From the NCBI RefSeq assembly GCF_902167145.1, contig NC_050105.1:139423988-139487987 (forward strand): a stretch of DNA of 64,000 bases, given 5' to 3'. Origin of the DNA: Zea mays (taxonomy: Eukaryota > Streptophyta > Magnoliopsida > Poales > Poaceae). The notes below the pieces were generated by a model, which saw nothing but the letters and a program-made list of their open reading frames with translations, was not told the DNA's origin and searched no databases. This document shows, piece after piece, positions 47,501-58,941 of the stretch; position 1 is the first letter of the stretch; every line of letters begins with the position of its first letter. Made by a program: the position numbers and the translations under genes.

Positions 47501-50500
47501 CATTTCCCCCCTTTCTTCCTCACAAGCACAGGGTTGGCAAGCCATTCGGGATGGAATACCTCTTTGATGAACCCTGCCGCCATTAGCTTGTGGATCTCTT
47601 CGCCAATCACTCTGCGCTTCTCCTCGTTGAATCGGCGCAGAGGCTGCCTGACGGGTCGGGCTCCGGCCCGAATATCCAGCGAGTGCTCGGCGACATCCCT
47701 CGGTATGCCGGGCATGTCCGAGGGACTCCACGCAAAGACGTCGGCGTTTGCGCGGAGAAAGTCGACGAGCACTGCTTCCTATTTGGGGTCGAGCCCGGAA
47801 CCGATCTGGATCTGCTTGGTGGTGTCGCCACTGGGGTCAAGAGGGACGGCCTTAACCGTCTCCGCTGGCTCGAAGTTGCCAGCATGGCGCTTCACGTCTG
47901 GCACCTCCTTGGAGAGGTTCTCCAGGTCGGCGATGAGGGCCTCGGACTCGGCGAGGGCCTCGGCGTACTCCACGCACTCCACGTCGCATTCGAACGCGTG
48001 TTTGTACGTGGGGCCGACGGTGATGACCCCGTTGGGGCCTGGCATCTTGAGCTTCAGGTAGGTGTAGTTTGGGATGGCCATGAACTTCGTGTAGCATGGC
48101 CTCCCTAGTACGGCGTGGTAGGTTCCTCGGAACCCGACCACCTCGAACGTCAGGGTCTCCCTTCAGAAGTTGGAGGGCGTCCCAAAGCAGACGGGGAGGT
48201 CGAGTCGCCCGAGGGGCTGGACGCGCTTCCCAGGGATGATCCCGTGGAAGGGCGCAGCGCCTGCTCGGACGGAGGACAGATCGACGCGCAGGAGCTTGAG
48301 GGTCTCGGCGTAGATGATGTTGAGGCAGCTGCCCCCATCCATCAGGACCTTGGTGAGCCTGACATTGCCGACAACAGGGTCGACGACGAGCGGGTATTTC
48401 CCCAGGCTCGGCACATGGTCGGGGTGGTCGGCCTGGTCGAAGGTGATGGGCTTGTCGGACCAGTCTAGGTAGACTGGCGCCGCCACCTTCACCGAGCAGA
48501 CCTCCCGGCGCTATTGCTTGCGACGCCGAGCCGAGGCATTCGCCGCATGCCCTCCATAGATCATGAAGCAGACGCGGACCTCGGGGAACTCTCCTGCTTG
48601 GTGATCCTCGTTCTTGTCGCCGTCGCGGGCCCTGCCACCCTCGGCGGGTGGCCCGGCCCTGTGGAAGTGACGCCGAAGCATAACGCACTCCTCGAGGGTG
48701 TGCTTGACGGGCCCCTGATGGTAGGGGCACGGCTCCTTGAGCATCTTGTTGAAGAGGTTTGCACCTCCGGGGGGCTTCCGAGGGTTCTTGTACTCGGCGG
48801 CGGCGACAAGGTCCGCGTCAGCGGCGTCGCGTTTCGATTGCGACTTCTTCTTGCCTTTCTTCTTGGCGCCGCGCGGAGCAGACGCCTCGGGAGCCTCTTC
48901 CGATGGGCGGCCCTGGGGCTGCTTGTCCTTTCGGAAGATAGCCTCGACCGCCTCCTGGCTAGAGGCGAACTTGGTGGCGATGTCCATCAGCTCGCTCGCC
49001 CTGGTGGGGGTCTTGCGACCCAGCTTGCTCACCAGGTCGCGGCAAGTGGTGCCGGCGAGGAACGCGCCGATGACATCCGAGTCGGTGATGTTGGGCAGCT
49101 CGGTGCGCTGCTTCAAGAATCGCCGGATGTAGTCCCGGAGCGACTCCCCCGGCTGTTGCCGGCAGCTTCGAAGGTCCCAGGAATTCCCGGGGCGCACGTA
49201 TGTGCCCTGGAAATTGCCAGCGAAGGCTTGGACCAAGTCGTCCCAGTTGGAGATCTGCCCCGGAGGCAGGTGCTCCAACCAGGCGCGAGCAGTGTCGGAG
49301 AGGAACAGGGGGAGGTTACGGATGATGAGGTTGTCGTCGTCCGTCCCACCCAGTTGGCAGGCGAGGCGGTAGTCCGCGAGCCACAGTTCCGGTCTCGTTT
49401 CCCCCGAGTACTTCGTGATAGTAGTCGGGGGTCGGAACCGGGTCGGGAATGGCGCCCGTCGGATGGCCCGACTGAAGGCCTGCGGACCGGATGGTTCGGG
49501 CGAGGGACTCCGATCCTCCCCGCTGTCGTAGCGCCCCCCACGCCTGGGGTGGTAGCCTCGGCGCACCCTTTCGTCGAGGTGGGCCCGACGGTCGCGTCGA
49601 TGGTGCTCGTTGCTGAGGTGGCCCAGGGCCGCAGGCGCGGTGTTGCGCGTGCGCCCGGTGTAGACCGAGGCTTCCCGCATGAATCGGGAAGTCGCGGCGT
49701 GAGGTTCCGAGGGATATCCCTGCCTTCGGGAGGCAGTGCTCTCGGCCCGTCGGGCCGCAGCGCCTTCCAGGAGATTCTTGAGCTCTCCCTGGATTCGCCG
49801 ACCCTCGGTGGTTGATGGCTCCGGCATCGCGCGGAGGAGCATCGCTGCGGCTGCCAGGTTCTGACCAACCCCGCTGGATGCGGGCGGCGGCCTGACCCTG
49901 ACATCGTTGGCGACGCGGTGCTGGAGACCTTGGGGCAGGTGACGTATTTCTCCGGCCAGGGGTTGGCCCGCCCATACCTGCCCGACGTCCCGACGGATCG
50001 GCCCAAGCGCTCATGTTCCCTCGTTGAGCCTGGCCTGCGCCTCGCGGACTTGCTCGAGTTGTGGGTCGTAACCCCCCGCCGGAGCGGGGACCACAGCTAG
50101 CTCCCGTGGGATGTCGGCGCGAGGCACCGGCCTAGGAAGATCACCGTCCTCCGGCATGCCGAGATGGTTGCCTTCGGAGGGATCCCCTAGCTCGATGTGG
50201 AAACATTCGCGGCTTGGGCCGCAGCTCTCGTCGCCAAGGCTGCGGCTTCCGTCGGAACAGTCGGATAGGCAGTAGTCACATGCGGTCATGAAGTCCCGCA
50301 TGGCACTGGGGTTGCCAAGTCCGGAGAAATCCCAACAGATGCTGGGATCGTCATCTTCCTCGGACCCAGAGGGCCCGTAGGTCGAGACGTCCGTCAGCCG
50401 GTCCCAAGGCGACCGTATACGAAACCCCAGTGGGGTTGCACTCGCCTCAATGAGAGCGTCCGCCAAAGCGAGGTCGTTTGGCGGGTAGAGGCCGAGTCGA

Positions 50501-51057
50501 AATGACGCAAGATGGGAGTTAGTCGGTACCTTTTGGTCGACGAGGAGCGACGTAGTCACATCGGGGACTGGTTGCACCGTCATCTCAGGTACGAGGGCGA
50601 CGTCCTATAGGCTTTCCGCGAGCGCGCCGGCGTCGTCTTCTTGCTCGGGGTCAGCGTGTCGCGGGGGGACGGCGCTTGCCTTCGTCTTGAACGCGAGGTC
50701 GACGTCCGGCGTGCCTTCCGTCGGGGCGTCGATTCGCTCGACGGCCAAAGAAGCGCGGCCTCCCGCTTGGCCTTGATGGCCCCGCCTCCTCCTCCGTTGG
50801 CGGGGGAGAGAACGGAGCGAGCTCGAATGTTGCTCTTCCACCATGCGGGGAAGGTGTCGTCGATTCCGCCGCCGGCGAGCGGGTTGCCGGCCGCCATTGT
50901 CGTTGTCGCGCGGCGGTGGAAGAAGTATCATGTCGTAGCTGCCGTCGAAGGACATGAACTCAAGAGTCCCGAAACGAAGCACTGCCCCGGGCCGGAGAGG
51001 TTGCTGGAGACTGCCCATCTGGAGCTTGACGGGGAGTTGTTCGTCAGCACGCAGCAT
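44551..51057 (-). pseudogene. Element E gag-pol (Huck-like, Tat-lineage Gypsy): one frame with five stop codons
   Basis: A single minus-strand frame runs from the ATG at 51057, three bases after the PBS, to 44551: about 2,169 codons with no frameshift. The stops are TAG 50605-50607, TGA 50011-50013, TAG 48511-48513, TGA 48163-48165 and TAG 47779-47781. In order: a ~400-residue N-terminal leader protein region; retrotransposon gag domain (RFRPPTTITKYSGETRPELW, AWLEHLPPGQISNWDDLV); a Cys/His nucleic-acid-binding stretch (CPYHQGPVKHTLEEC); protease (VLMDGGSCLNIIYAETL); RT (KWRMCVDYTGLNKACPK, EAYVDDIVVK near 47190); RNase H; a second, archaeal-type RNase H (TMFFDGSLMKTGAGAGLL); integrase (HHAAPRAL, CEGCQ, DNGTQFTGKKF, AHPMSNGQVERANG). 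RNase H followed by an extra archaeal-type RNase H marks the Tat lineage. Not translatable in full as it stands. Confidence 0.92.
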
Positions 51058-51060
51058 GCC

Positions 51061-51078
51061 CCTACCTGGCGCGCCAAC
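51061..51078 (-). other. Element E primer-binding site
   Basis: On the minus strand GTTGGCGCGCCAGGTAGG directly after the LTR end. The gag-pol ATG follows three bases later, so the element has almost no untranslated leader beyond the LTR. Confidence 0.8.
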
Positions 51079-52706
51079 TGTCGGCGTTTCGAGACAGGGG
51101 GGTCCCTAAGCCGACGAGTGAGTGTGCTGCGTGCCCCAGCCCAGATGGGTCGAGCGCGTGGGCGAGCGCGAAGGGGGGAGAGGCGAGGTGGCCGGAGCCG
51201 AGCGTGAGAGAGGTGGAAGTCCCGCGGCCTTCGTGTTCGTCCCGCGCCCAGGTCGGGTGCGCTTGCAGTAGGGGGGTTACAAGCGTCCACGCGGGTGAGG
51301 GAAGCGAGCGGCCCCAAGAGAGCGCCTGTCCCGTCCTCGGTCCCGCGCGGCCAACCTTCTCTAAGAAGGTCCTGGTCCTCCCTTTTATAGTCGTAAGGAG
51401 AGGATCCAGGTGTACAATGGGGGGTGTAGCAGAGTGCTACGTGTCTAGCGGAGAGAGAGCTAGCGCCCTAGGTACATGCCAATGTGGCAGCCGGAGAGGT
51501 CTTGGCACCTTGCTGGCGTGATGTCGTGGCTGTCGGAGGTGCGACGGAGCCTGGCGGAGGGACAGCTGTTGGAGCGGTCGAATCCTTGCTGACGTCGCCC
51601 TGCTTCCGTAAGAGAGCTGGGGGCCGCCGTCGTCACAGAGCTTGTGGAGCGCCATCATTGCCCATCCGGCGGAGCTGGCCGGATGGGACGCCGGTCTTGT
51701 TCTCCGTGACCCGAGTCGATTCGGGGTAGGACGATGATGGCGCTCCCTGTTGACGTGGCGGTCTGTGCCCTAGGCAGGGTGACGTGGGGGCTCCTCCGAA
51801 GCCGAGGTTGAGTCTGTCTTCTGTTGCCGAGGCCGAGCCCGAGCCATGGGGTCGGGCGAGGCGGAGGTCGTTCGGCCGAGGCCAGGGCGGAGTCCGAGCC
51901 CTGGGGTCGGGCGAGGCGGAGTTTCGTCGTCTTCCGGGTCTTAGCCCGAGTCCGAGCCCTGGGGTCGGGCGGAGCGGAGTTCGCCGTCTTCCGGGTCTTA
52001 GCCCGAGTCCGAGCCCTGGGGTCGGGCGGAGCGGAGTTCGCCATCTTCCGGGTCTTAGCCCGAGTCCGAGCCCTGGGGTCGGGCGGAGCGGAGTTCGCCG
52101 TCTTCCGGGTCTTAGCCCGAGTCCGAGCCCTGGGGTCGGGCGGAGCGGAGTTCGCCGTCTTCCGGGTCTTAGCCCGAGTCCGAGCCCTGGGGTCGGGCGG
52201 AGCGGAGTTCGCCGTGGCGCCTTTGGCAAGGCCTGACTGCCTGTCAGACTCACTCTGTCGAGTGGCACCGCAGTCGGAGTGGCGCAGGCGGCGCTGTCCT
52301 TCTGTCAGACTGGTCAGTGGAGCGGTGGAGTGACGGCGGTCACTTCGGCTCTACCGGGGGGGCGCGTGTCAGGATAAAGGTGTCAGGCCACCTTTGCGTT
52401 AAATGCTCCTGCAACTTGGTCAGTTGGTGTGGCGATTTAGTCAGGGTTGCTTCTGAGCGAAGCCAAGGCCTCGGGCGAGCCGGTGATGTGTCCGCCGTAA
52501 AAAGGGGGGCCTCGGGCGAGACAGAAGTCTCTCGAGGTCGGCTGCCCTTGGCCGAGGCTAGGCTCGGGTGAAGCGTGATCGAGTCACTCGTGTGGACTGA
52601 TCCCTGACTTAATCGTACCCATCAGGCCTTTGCAGCTTTATGCTGATGGGGGTTACCAGCTGAGAATTAGGCGTCTTGAGGGTACCCCTAATTATGGTCC
52701 CCGACA
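51079..52706 (-). repeat. Element E 5' LTR (1,628 bp)
   Basis: Termini TGTCGGGG...GCCGACA on the minus strand, followed on plus by AGACT (52707-52711). It is identical in layout to 25492-27062, with one extra 57-bp unit in the tandem array (51898-52214). TATA box (minus) near 51382-51390. Confidence 0.95.
51898..52214. repeat. 57-bp tandem repeat in right LTR of E
   Basis: One variant unit plus four full units and a partial one. One unit carries CCATC in place of CCGTC. Confidence 0.9.
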
Positions 52707-52711
52707 AGACT

Positions 52712-53005
52712 GCATTAACCATTTGAAGCCTACCAGCCTGTGATAAGAAGATGGAGGTTGACTCCAGTCTTTTTTCAATCTTCTGGATCAGGGAGAGAAA
52801 AGCACCCAATTTAGGTCTCTGAAGACCCAAGGGAAGCCCTAAGTAAGTAAAGGGCAATGATCCAATTTTGCAGTGAAAAGTATTTGCAAGGATCTACATT
52901 TTCTGGTCCGTGACATTGATGGGATAAATGTTGGACTTATGGTAATTCACATGAAGCCCAGTGGAGTCAGCAAAAGAATTGAGCATTGCTTTTGTATGTT
53001 GGGCC
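52712..53005 (-). pseudogene. LINE, 5' piece of the copy interrupted by element E
   Basis: On the minus strand it encodes the plant LINE RT stretch STGLHVNYHKSNIYPINV...GSLPFTYLGLPLG...KIEKRLESTSIFLSQAGRLQMVNAVL, with one stop. It breaks off exactly at the target of E and continues as SSLPAYYMCTLK at 25486. Similarity fades near 53005, so the LINE is 5'-truncated, as most are. Confidence 0.85.
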
Positions 53006-53200
53006 TTGTTTCACTGAACTGCACGTGATTTTGAACAATACATAGGTGTTCCTCAAGTATTTTAGACCTTCCTTGAGTTGAGTTCACAGCCACACACACT
53101 ACGCTTGCTTTGAATTTAATTTCCAGGAAGTTTGGAGCTTGGATTCCTTCTAGTAGCGCTCCTCTCTAATAGCGCTTCAACTAGGTAGTAGCTAGCTAAC
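53006..53200. other. Short unique interval
   Basis: Nothing recognisable. Confidence 0.4.
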
Positions 53201-53429
53201 TATTCTCTCCTCTCATAAATATATGACACTGTTGTTTTTTTTTTAAAATGATCATTTATCTTATTCATAAAAAATAATAATTTATTATTTATTTTTTATG
53301 ATTTGTTTTATCAATTAAGATAGTTTGTGCTAGACTTAAAATTTTATATTTATGAATAAATATTTTGAATAAGACGAATGGTCAATGTTTCAAAAAAATC
53401 AGGTCATATGTTTGTGAATGTAGGCAGTA
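53201..53429. mobile_element. Stowaway-like MITE (about 230 bp)
   Basis: AT-rich. Imperfect inverted ends of about 30 bp: left TATTCTCTCCTCTCATAAAT, ending near ATATATGACACTG; the right end read inverted is TACTGCCTACATTCACAAAC, ending near ATATGACCTG. TA sits at both edges. This matches the Tc1/mariner-derived Stowaway pattern, but the termini are diverged. Confidence 0.5.
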
Positions 53430-56400
53430 TATGGGCAACGCGGCTGAACGCGTGAAACCTGCAGTTGCGTCTAAATACACAGAACGTACGTCGTCCAGAG
53501 GTGACATGCATGAGCCCTACAGTCTCGTGACTCAAGTATAGACAATGCACCGTCACCGGAGGAGTAGCTGAGTGTGTGAGAGCTACTAGCTCGATCGATC
53601 GGTGGCGCAACGCGGCGAGACTATGAAACGCGCCCTACGTCTTGTTGAGCCGTCCAAATCATGTTGCTGGCTGTGCTACACGTACGGCCGTACGGGTTCG
53701 AGTAGTCAGGGGCTCCCGGTTGGTCTGATCTCGTCAGCTTTCCGTCATGCAATCGCCACAAGATCGTCGCGGCCGGTGCAAGTACACTAGCTACGTGCTG
53801 ATGACCTAGCTCTAGTACGTCTAATAGCTTGCATTGTGCGTCGATCAGCTACGACTCAGCTTGCTCGTCAATTGGACAGCTGGTTATATGCAGTGCGCAG
53901 GGAGATAGATCTTTTCTTGCAACCACATGCATGCATATAATCCAGCCGCAAATCCTCTTCTTGGCCGTCGCCGTCGTCGTCGTGGTCGCATCGCATGCAG
54001 GCATAAATCCGTGGCACCGATCTGCTCCAGATACTATATATATACATAATATATATATGCACGCATGTTCTCCCGCTAGCTAGATCGTTTGCTTCGATCG
54101 CCCACAATGCAAGAACAACACGTACGCCCTGCTAGCTCGATCTCTGATCTGCGTCCAATGCATCCGTCCGATGGAAGCCTTTTTCGCTCGCAATGATTCG
54201 GTGGTTGCCTGGTTGGGTTGGAGCTAGCAGATCGGGTCGTCGATCGGCATGCAACTGGACTCGAGAATCTACACTCGATTTTTTCAACCATTTCCGCGGC
54301 CGTACGTGTGGTTAATAAACAGGCCACGAAACAACGATCGATCTGTCCGCTGCTTAAACAAAGCTACCTAGGGGGGTTTCTCGCGTTATATATGGCCGCT
54401 AATCGTCAATCCTCCACGCCCTCCTCTGCTCTGCTCATGACGAGCCAGAAAGTCTACTACGGGCTGGGAGGCAGGCGTAGCTGCTGCTACGCCAGAGCCC
54501 TTTGCATATGGACCCCAGCGCTGTCCGCCTGTCGCTGATGACCGGCGAGGATAATGAACTGGAAATATATATTCGCGTCGACTAAACGATTGGGGAACTC
54601 ATCGCGTCGCAAGGAGCCACGCATCGGCTCCGTCACGTCAACGGATCGATCTGCATATCGTTTTGATTTCTTGCCATAAGTTGGTGAAATAAAGCGCGAG
54701 TGGATGAAATCAGCAAATGCGTTTTGCTTTTTTCCTTCTTCTTCTTCTTTCTGTTGCTATCACGCCCCTAATAAGCTAGCTCCCGCCTGTTCTCTACAGC
54801 ATTAGTCATAAGCTAGCTGTTAATGCTATCGTTAAATTGCTGGTACGACTTCTATACTAAATAGTACTGTGTGATTATCAATGGCTGTATATATGCAGCT
54901 GAAGAGAGCACACGAACACCTATTCGTCTGAAATTCGTGCACAGATCCTCAGCAGCACATATAGCTTGTGCTTAGTGATATTAACATATAGTACGACCAG
55001 GGTTTTTAATTCTTTTTCCGTATATGTCGAAGCGAAGAGAAACCACTATCGTTTATATGGTGTGGATGGTATACTTCGATGGCCTAAAAAACCAATAGAG
55101 TGTTAGCTTGCTGGCTTTAATCCATTTAATTTCTGCTTCTACGACCTCTATAATGTTTTGTCTGTATAGACTGCACTTGCAGCAGTTCGAAGAGCTGGCT
55201 TTAATCTGAAGCGATCATGCCGAGCTTTTTAGAGAGATGGCCAAAAGGGCTCTCCACAGTCCACAGACACCCCAAAAGCTGGCCCTCTTGTAGACCGCGT
55301 TTCTCCCTATTTCTCGTACCTAAATCTAAATCAAATGACCACATTCTCTTTTCTAGCTACCTTGTATGGTTGTTGCCGGCAGCTTACTCCTCCTATCCTC
55401 TATCACACCCTCTATTTCAAATTTCAATATATAAACAATACAATCTACAGTCTACAGTGCAGAATAGTGTTTTGTGTGACGACCATTTACACTATCTGCT
55501 AGAGACATATTATAGTTTATTCTAATCTAACCCTTGTTGTCTTTATTAGCCATTTTTTTGAAAGGGAAAGGCAAAAACTGACACCAAAACCATTGCATCG
55601 GTTATTCTATTGACTGCCTTTATTTCTTATCTACCGTAGCGTTTCAACGCAGGGTCATTCTAGCTAGGGTCATTCTCTAATCATTGTTTGGTATTATAAT
55701 CTATCCAATACATTTTAAACTAAATAGATCGAAAAATATATGTATAGTTTTAACAGATTATAACCAAAACAAACACCCCAAGTCTACACTCTATATAGCA
55801 AACTAGCAGGAGCAACTGAGCAAGTGCATACGCTTCCGACTTGGATCCTATTCTTCAGGCTATATTTTAATACCAGAGGCGAAGGCCAAGCCCTGTTTCG
55901 CTGTTGGTCATGTTACCTTTGGGTCCTTGGAGCCACTTGTGCGGTACGCGTGCGACCCGGCTGTCCCATACGGAGCCAAGCCAAATGATCTGTACCGGAA
56001 GGCATGCGGCCAGGAGCCCGTACGCGTATTGCGAGCTGCATTATTTTGCTGCTTTTCCTCGTGCTTGGAAACTGCATGGCGCGTGCGCTCCAACAGGCAA
56101 CAGGGCCCGGACAAAGGCAGCGCAAATACGAGCGTTTTGTGACGCTTTTGCCAACAAGCACCGCAGCAGCCTACTACACGGGAGGAAAAAGTGCCCGAAA
56201 TTATGTGATGCTAATAAATTTGTCTCTTCGTTTCTTTAGCTTTTAGAATCAAACTATAGTTAATACTTTCAATTGATATTTAAACATTTAATAAGACACG
56301 GACTAAACTCTAGTCAGAGAACCAAACACCACATTCCTCCACTCTACGCTGCAAAAAGTTGAGACAGCGCTATCACGAAATGGCGCGTTCCAGCTGTTCC

Positions 56401-57473
56401 CTGCGTCTTTTTTTTTCTTCGCGAGCCATCCATCCTCTTGATACATGCAGAGCCCTTCGTGCTGGAAACGGATTCACGGTAGATAGACTGGACACCTGGA
56501 TGGAAAAATGGCAACGGAAGAGCACAACCAGGCAGTTGTGCGTCGAATCTATTTGACACATCCTCTGACGGATGTATATACGCGCCAAGTGCAGCGTCCC
56601 TTCTCGGGACCGTGTTTCCAAGAAGATTCAGAAAAGCTAGATTTTATCTGATAATTCCTTTTTTTTGTTTCAGTGCTGGATTCAGGCTATTTAACTATAA
56701 ATGACAAGAAGATTCAGAAACTGGATTGATCTGAGATGAGAAGAAAAGAATCCAAAGATAGATCGCGAAAAACAAAAAGTGCAGCTATTGACTGTACTGT
56801 AGTCTGTACATCAAGTGCGCACGGCCGCCGGAGACGAGGGGGGGGGGAGGATTGGCGTGTGCCGGTGAATATACAGCTCGGTTCGTTTTGTGGCATGCAC
56901 GTAGGCCACGAATCACAAAAACTGTGGCTTTTCTGTTCCTTGTGCTTAAAGCTCACATATGTTTGTTTGACTGATGACTAATTGACCATTGAGAGCTCCG
57001 AAGCAAGTGCGCAGCGTATGGATGGAGTATTTTGCAGACAAGAACTTTGCGCATTAATTCACTTCAAACCGCATCAGTAGACAGTCAGTACGGTGTGGCT
57101 GCGAGAAGCAGAGGCTGGATGGAATATGGTGCTCCCTCCGATGGAAATGGAATGAAACACGGTGCAGTTGCCCTGCCCATTCCCTGTGCATAAACAATGG
57201 CATCCCCCGGGGCACAGAGAGTGATGGCAGACCAATCCATTGTCCGGAGACATGCCGGGCAAGACTTTGCTGTTCTACCCTGTAATCCTAGCCAGCTTCT
57301 CGACAGCCACAGAGAAAGGAAGGTGTCCTTGGACTGGTATGTAACTACACTTCTTGTCCCTTGCATGGTGTGCTTCCAAACTCCCAAGTAGTCTAATGGT
57401 AGACGGCTAAACCTCATGGTAGATCAACTGCTCTGCGGTTTTGTTTTCATTTCTCTGTTCAAAGGTTCTTAGA
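53430..57473. other. Intergenic DNA upstream of the P450 gene
   Basis: No supported gene. Open frames in this stretch are short and show no family resemblance. An AT dinucleotide run is near 54036-54060 and a CTT run near 54741-54755. Two AT-rich pieces ending in CCAAAC-type words (about 55655-55800 and 56225-56330) look like MITE remnants. Confidence 0.5.
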
Positions 57474-57827
57474 ATAATTAAATTGGAAGCGCATTATCCG
57501 CCAAATAATATTCTGCTTTGTTATTTTAGGGCTACTTGAAGTGTTTTTTTTTCTTTTTTAATGAGTCAAACACAAATATTCTGCTTGTTTTAGGGCTTCT
57601 TTGGAAGGACTTTACTTTAAGAATTTCAACTTCGATTTTCCAGCTTCACCATAATTAAATTGGAAGCGCATTATCTGCCAAATAATATTCTGCTTGTTTT
57701 AGGACTATTTGAAGCGTTTTTTTTTCTTTTTTAATGAGTGAAACACAAATCTTATGCTTGTTTTAGGGTTTCTTTGGGAGGACTTTATTTCAATAATTTC
57801 AACTTCGAGTTTTCAGCTTCACTGTAA
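57474..57827. repeat. Tandem duplication, period 177 bp
   Basis: The block starting ATAATTAAATTGGAAGCGCA at 57474 recurs at 57651. Each copy carries AATAATATTCTGC, a T-rich run, TTTTTTAATGAGT and TTCAACTTCGA in the same order, and copies differ by scattered substitutions. It lies about 1.1 kb upstream of the P450 TATA box. Confidence 0.85.
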
Positions 57828-58772
57828 GTTTCAACAAATTGTTGAGGTGAGTTCGAGAAGTGTTTGGCTTACGCATGAACACCAGCTTCTATAATACAAT
57901 TGATTTGTGTGAGTTTACTTATTAATTACCCTTGATGATTAGTGGGGTGTCACGAGAGAACCGAGCGTTATATTGTGTAACCGGTGATATAGTGAGTTTT
58001 TTTTGTGCAACTTTACGAGTAGACATGAAAACAATGTCTGTGAAGCACCACCAGAGAGGCTTCATGAATTTCATGAGGCTCATCCCTAGTTTTAATTTTT
58101 TTTCCAAAGCTAGAGCTCTTAGAATTAGACCTGTTTGGATAGAAGAAGCTGTAACGAACTCAATTTTTTTTTGAAGTGAAACCCTCCCAGACATGCCCTT
58201 GATCCACTGGGTAACTACCATATTTTTTTGTTGTATATATTTTTTAAAAAAAGAATATATGGTTTAGTGAAAGAAATAAATGTATTCGTTATCATGATGA
58301 AATATTGAGCGGATTTTATTCAAAAGCTATAGAAGACTATAACAGGATGTATATAAGCCATCTCATTTAATAATTTTAAAGAAAATACGAAGATGATCCC
58401 ACATTATTTATGCAAGAAAGCAAATAGCTAAGAAAATTTCACAAATACATGTACTCATATACGTGTATATAATTCTCAAGGAAAACATGTCCCAATATAT
58501 GTCTTGACCTTCATTAAACTAGTCAACATATTCATGGTTACGATCAGTCATATCCATTCAACAACCAACAATTGGAAATAGCGAAACAATTAGCAGTATG
58601 GTATAAAGGGCGTCATGCTTAAAAACATGAAAAAAATAAATAATTTAGCTAGATGTAAAGGGCATAACGTAAATATAAATAATTGATGCATACAAATGGC
58701 TATGCTTACGCGTGCATATATTTTTTCCGCCTCCGTCACTTTTGAAAGGGCAAGCCTAGCAACAGGGTGGTT
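57828..58772. other. Proximal upstream region of the P450 gene
   Basis: AT-rich, without coding signal. The last 200 bases lead to the TATA box. No specific regulatory motif could be assigned with confidence. Confidence 0.5.
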
Positions 58773-58779
58773 TATAAAA
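58773..58779 (+). promoter_or_regulatory. TATA box of the P450 gene
   Basis: TATAAAA within GGTTTATAAAAGG, the clearest TATA element near the gene. Transcription would start near 58805, giving a leader of roughly 140 bases before the ATG at 58942. Confidence 0.7.
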
Positions 58780-58941
58780 GGCAAACCCTCAGCCCATACT
58801 CCCGCAAACCCACACAGAAACAGAACCTCGTTCGTCGTCTCCCCTTAGCACATGCAACCATATCTTCAGCTAGCTTCTGCCTGCCTCGCCGCCACCACCA
58901 CCACCACCCTCTCTGGGAACCTTCTTGTCACCTCGGAGGCC

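Noticed and set aside
48514..49815. 433-codon plus-strand open frame
   Set aside because: Antisense shadow of the E gag region; GC-rich third positions keep it open.
55904..56246. Overlapping open frames on both strands
   Set aside because: Short, overlapping, no recognisable protein; chance frames.
57385..57435. tRNA-like words (TAGTCTAATGGTAGACGG)
   Set aside because: No cloverleaf could be drawn; D-loop-like resemblance only.
58852..58941. Upstream in-frame ATG adding 30 residues to the P450
   Set aside because: Weaker context, no membrane-anchor character, and the downstream ATG begins the hydrophobic segment typical of the family. Kept only as an alternative.
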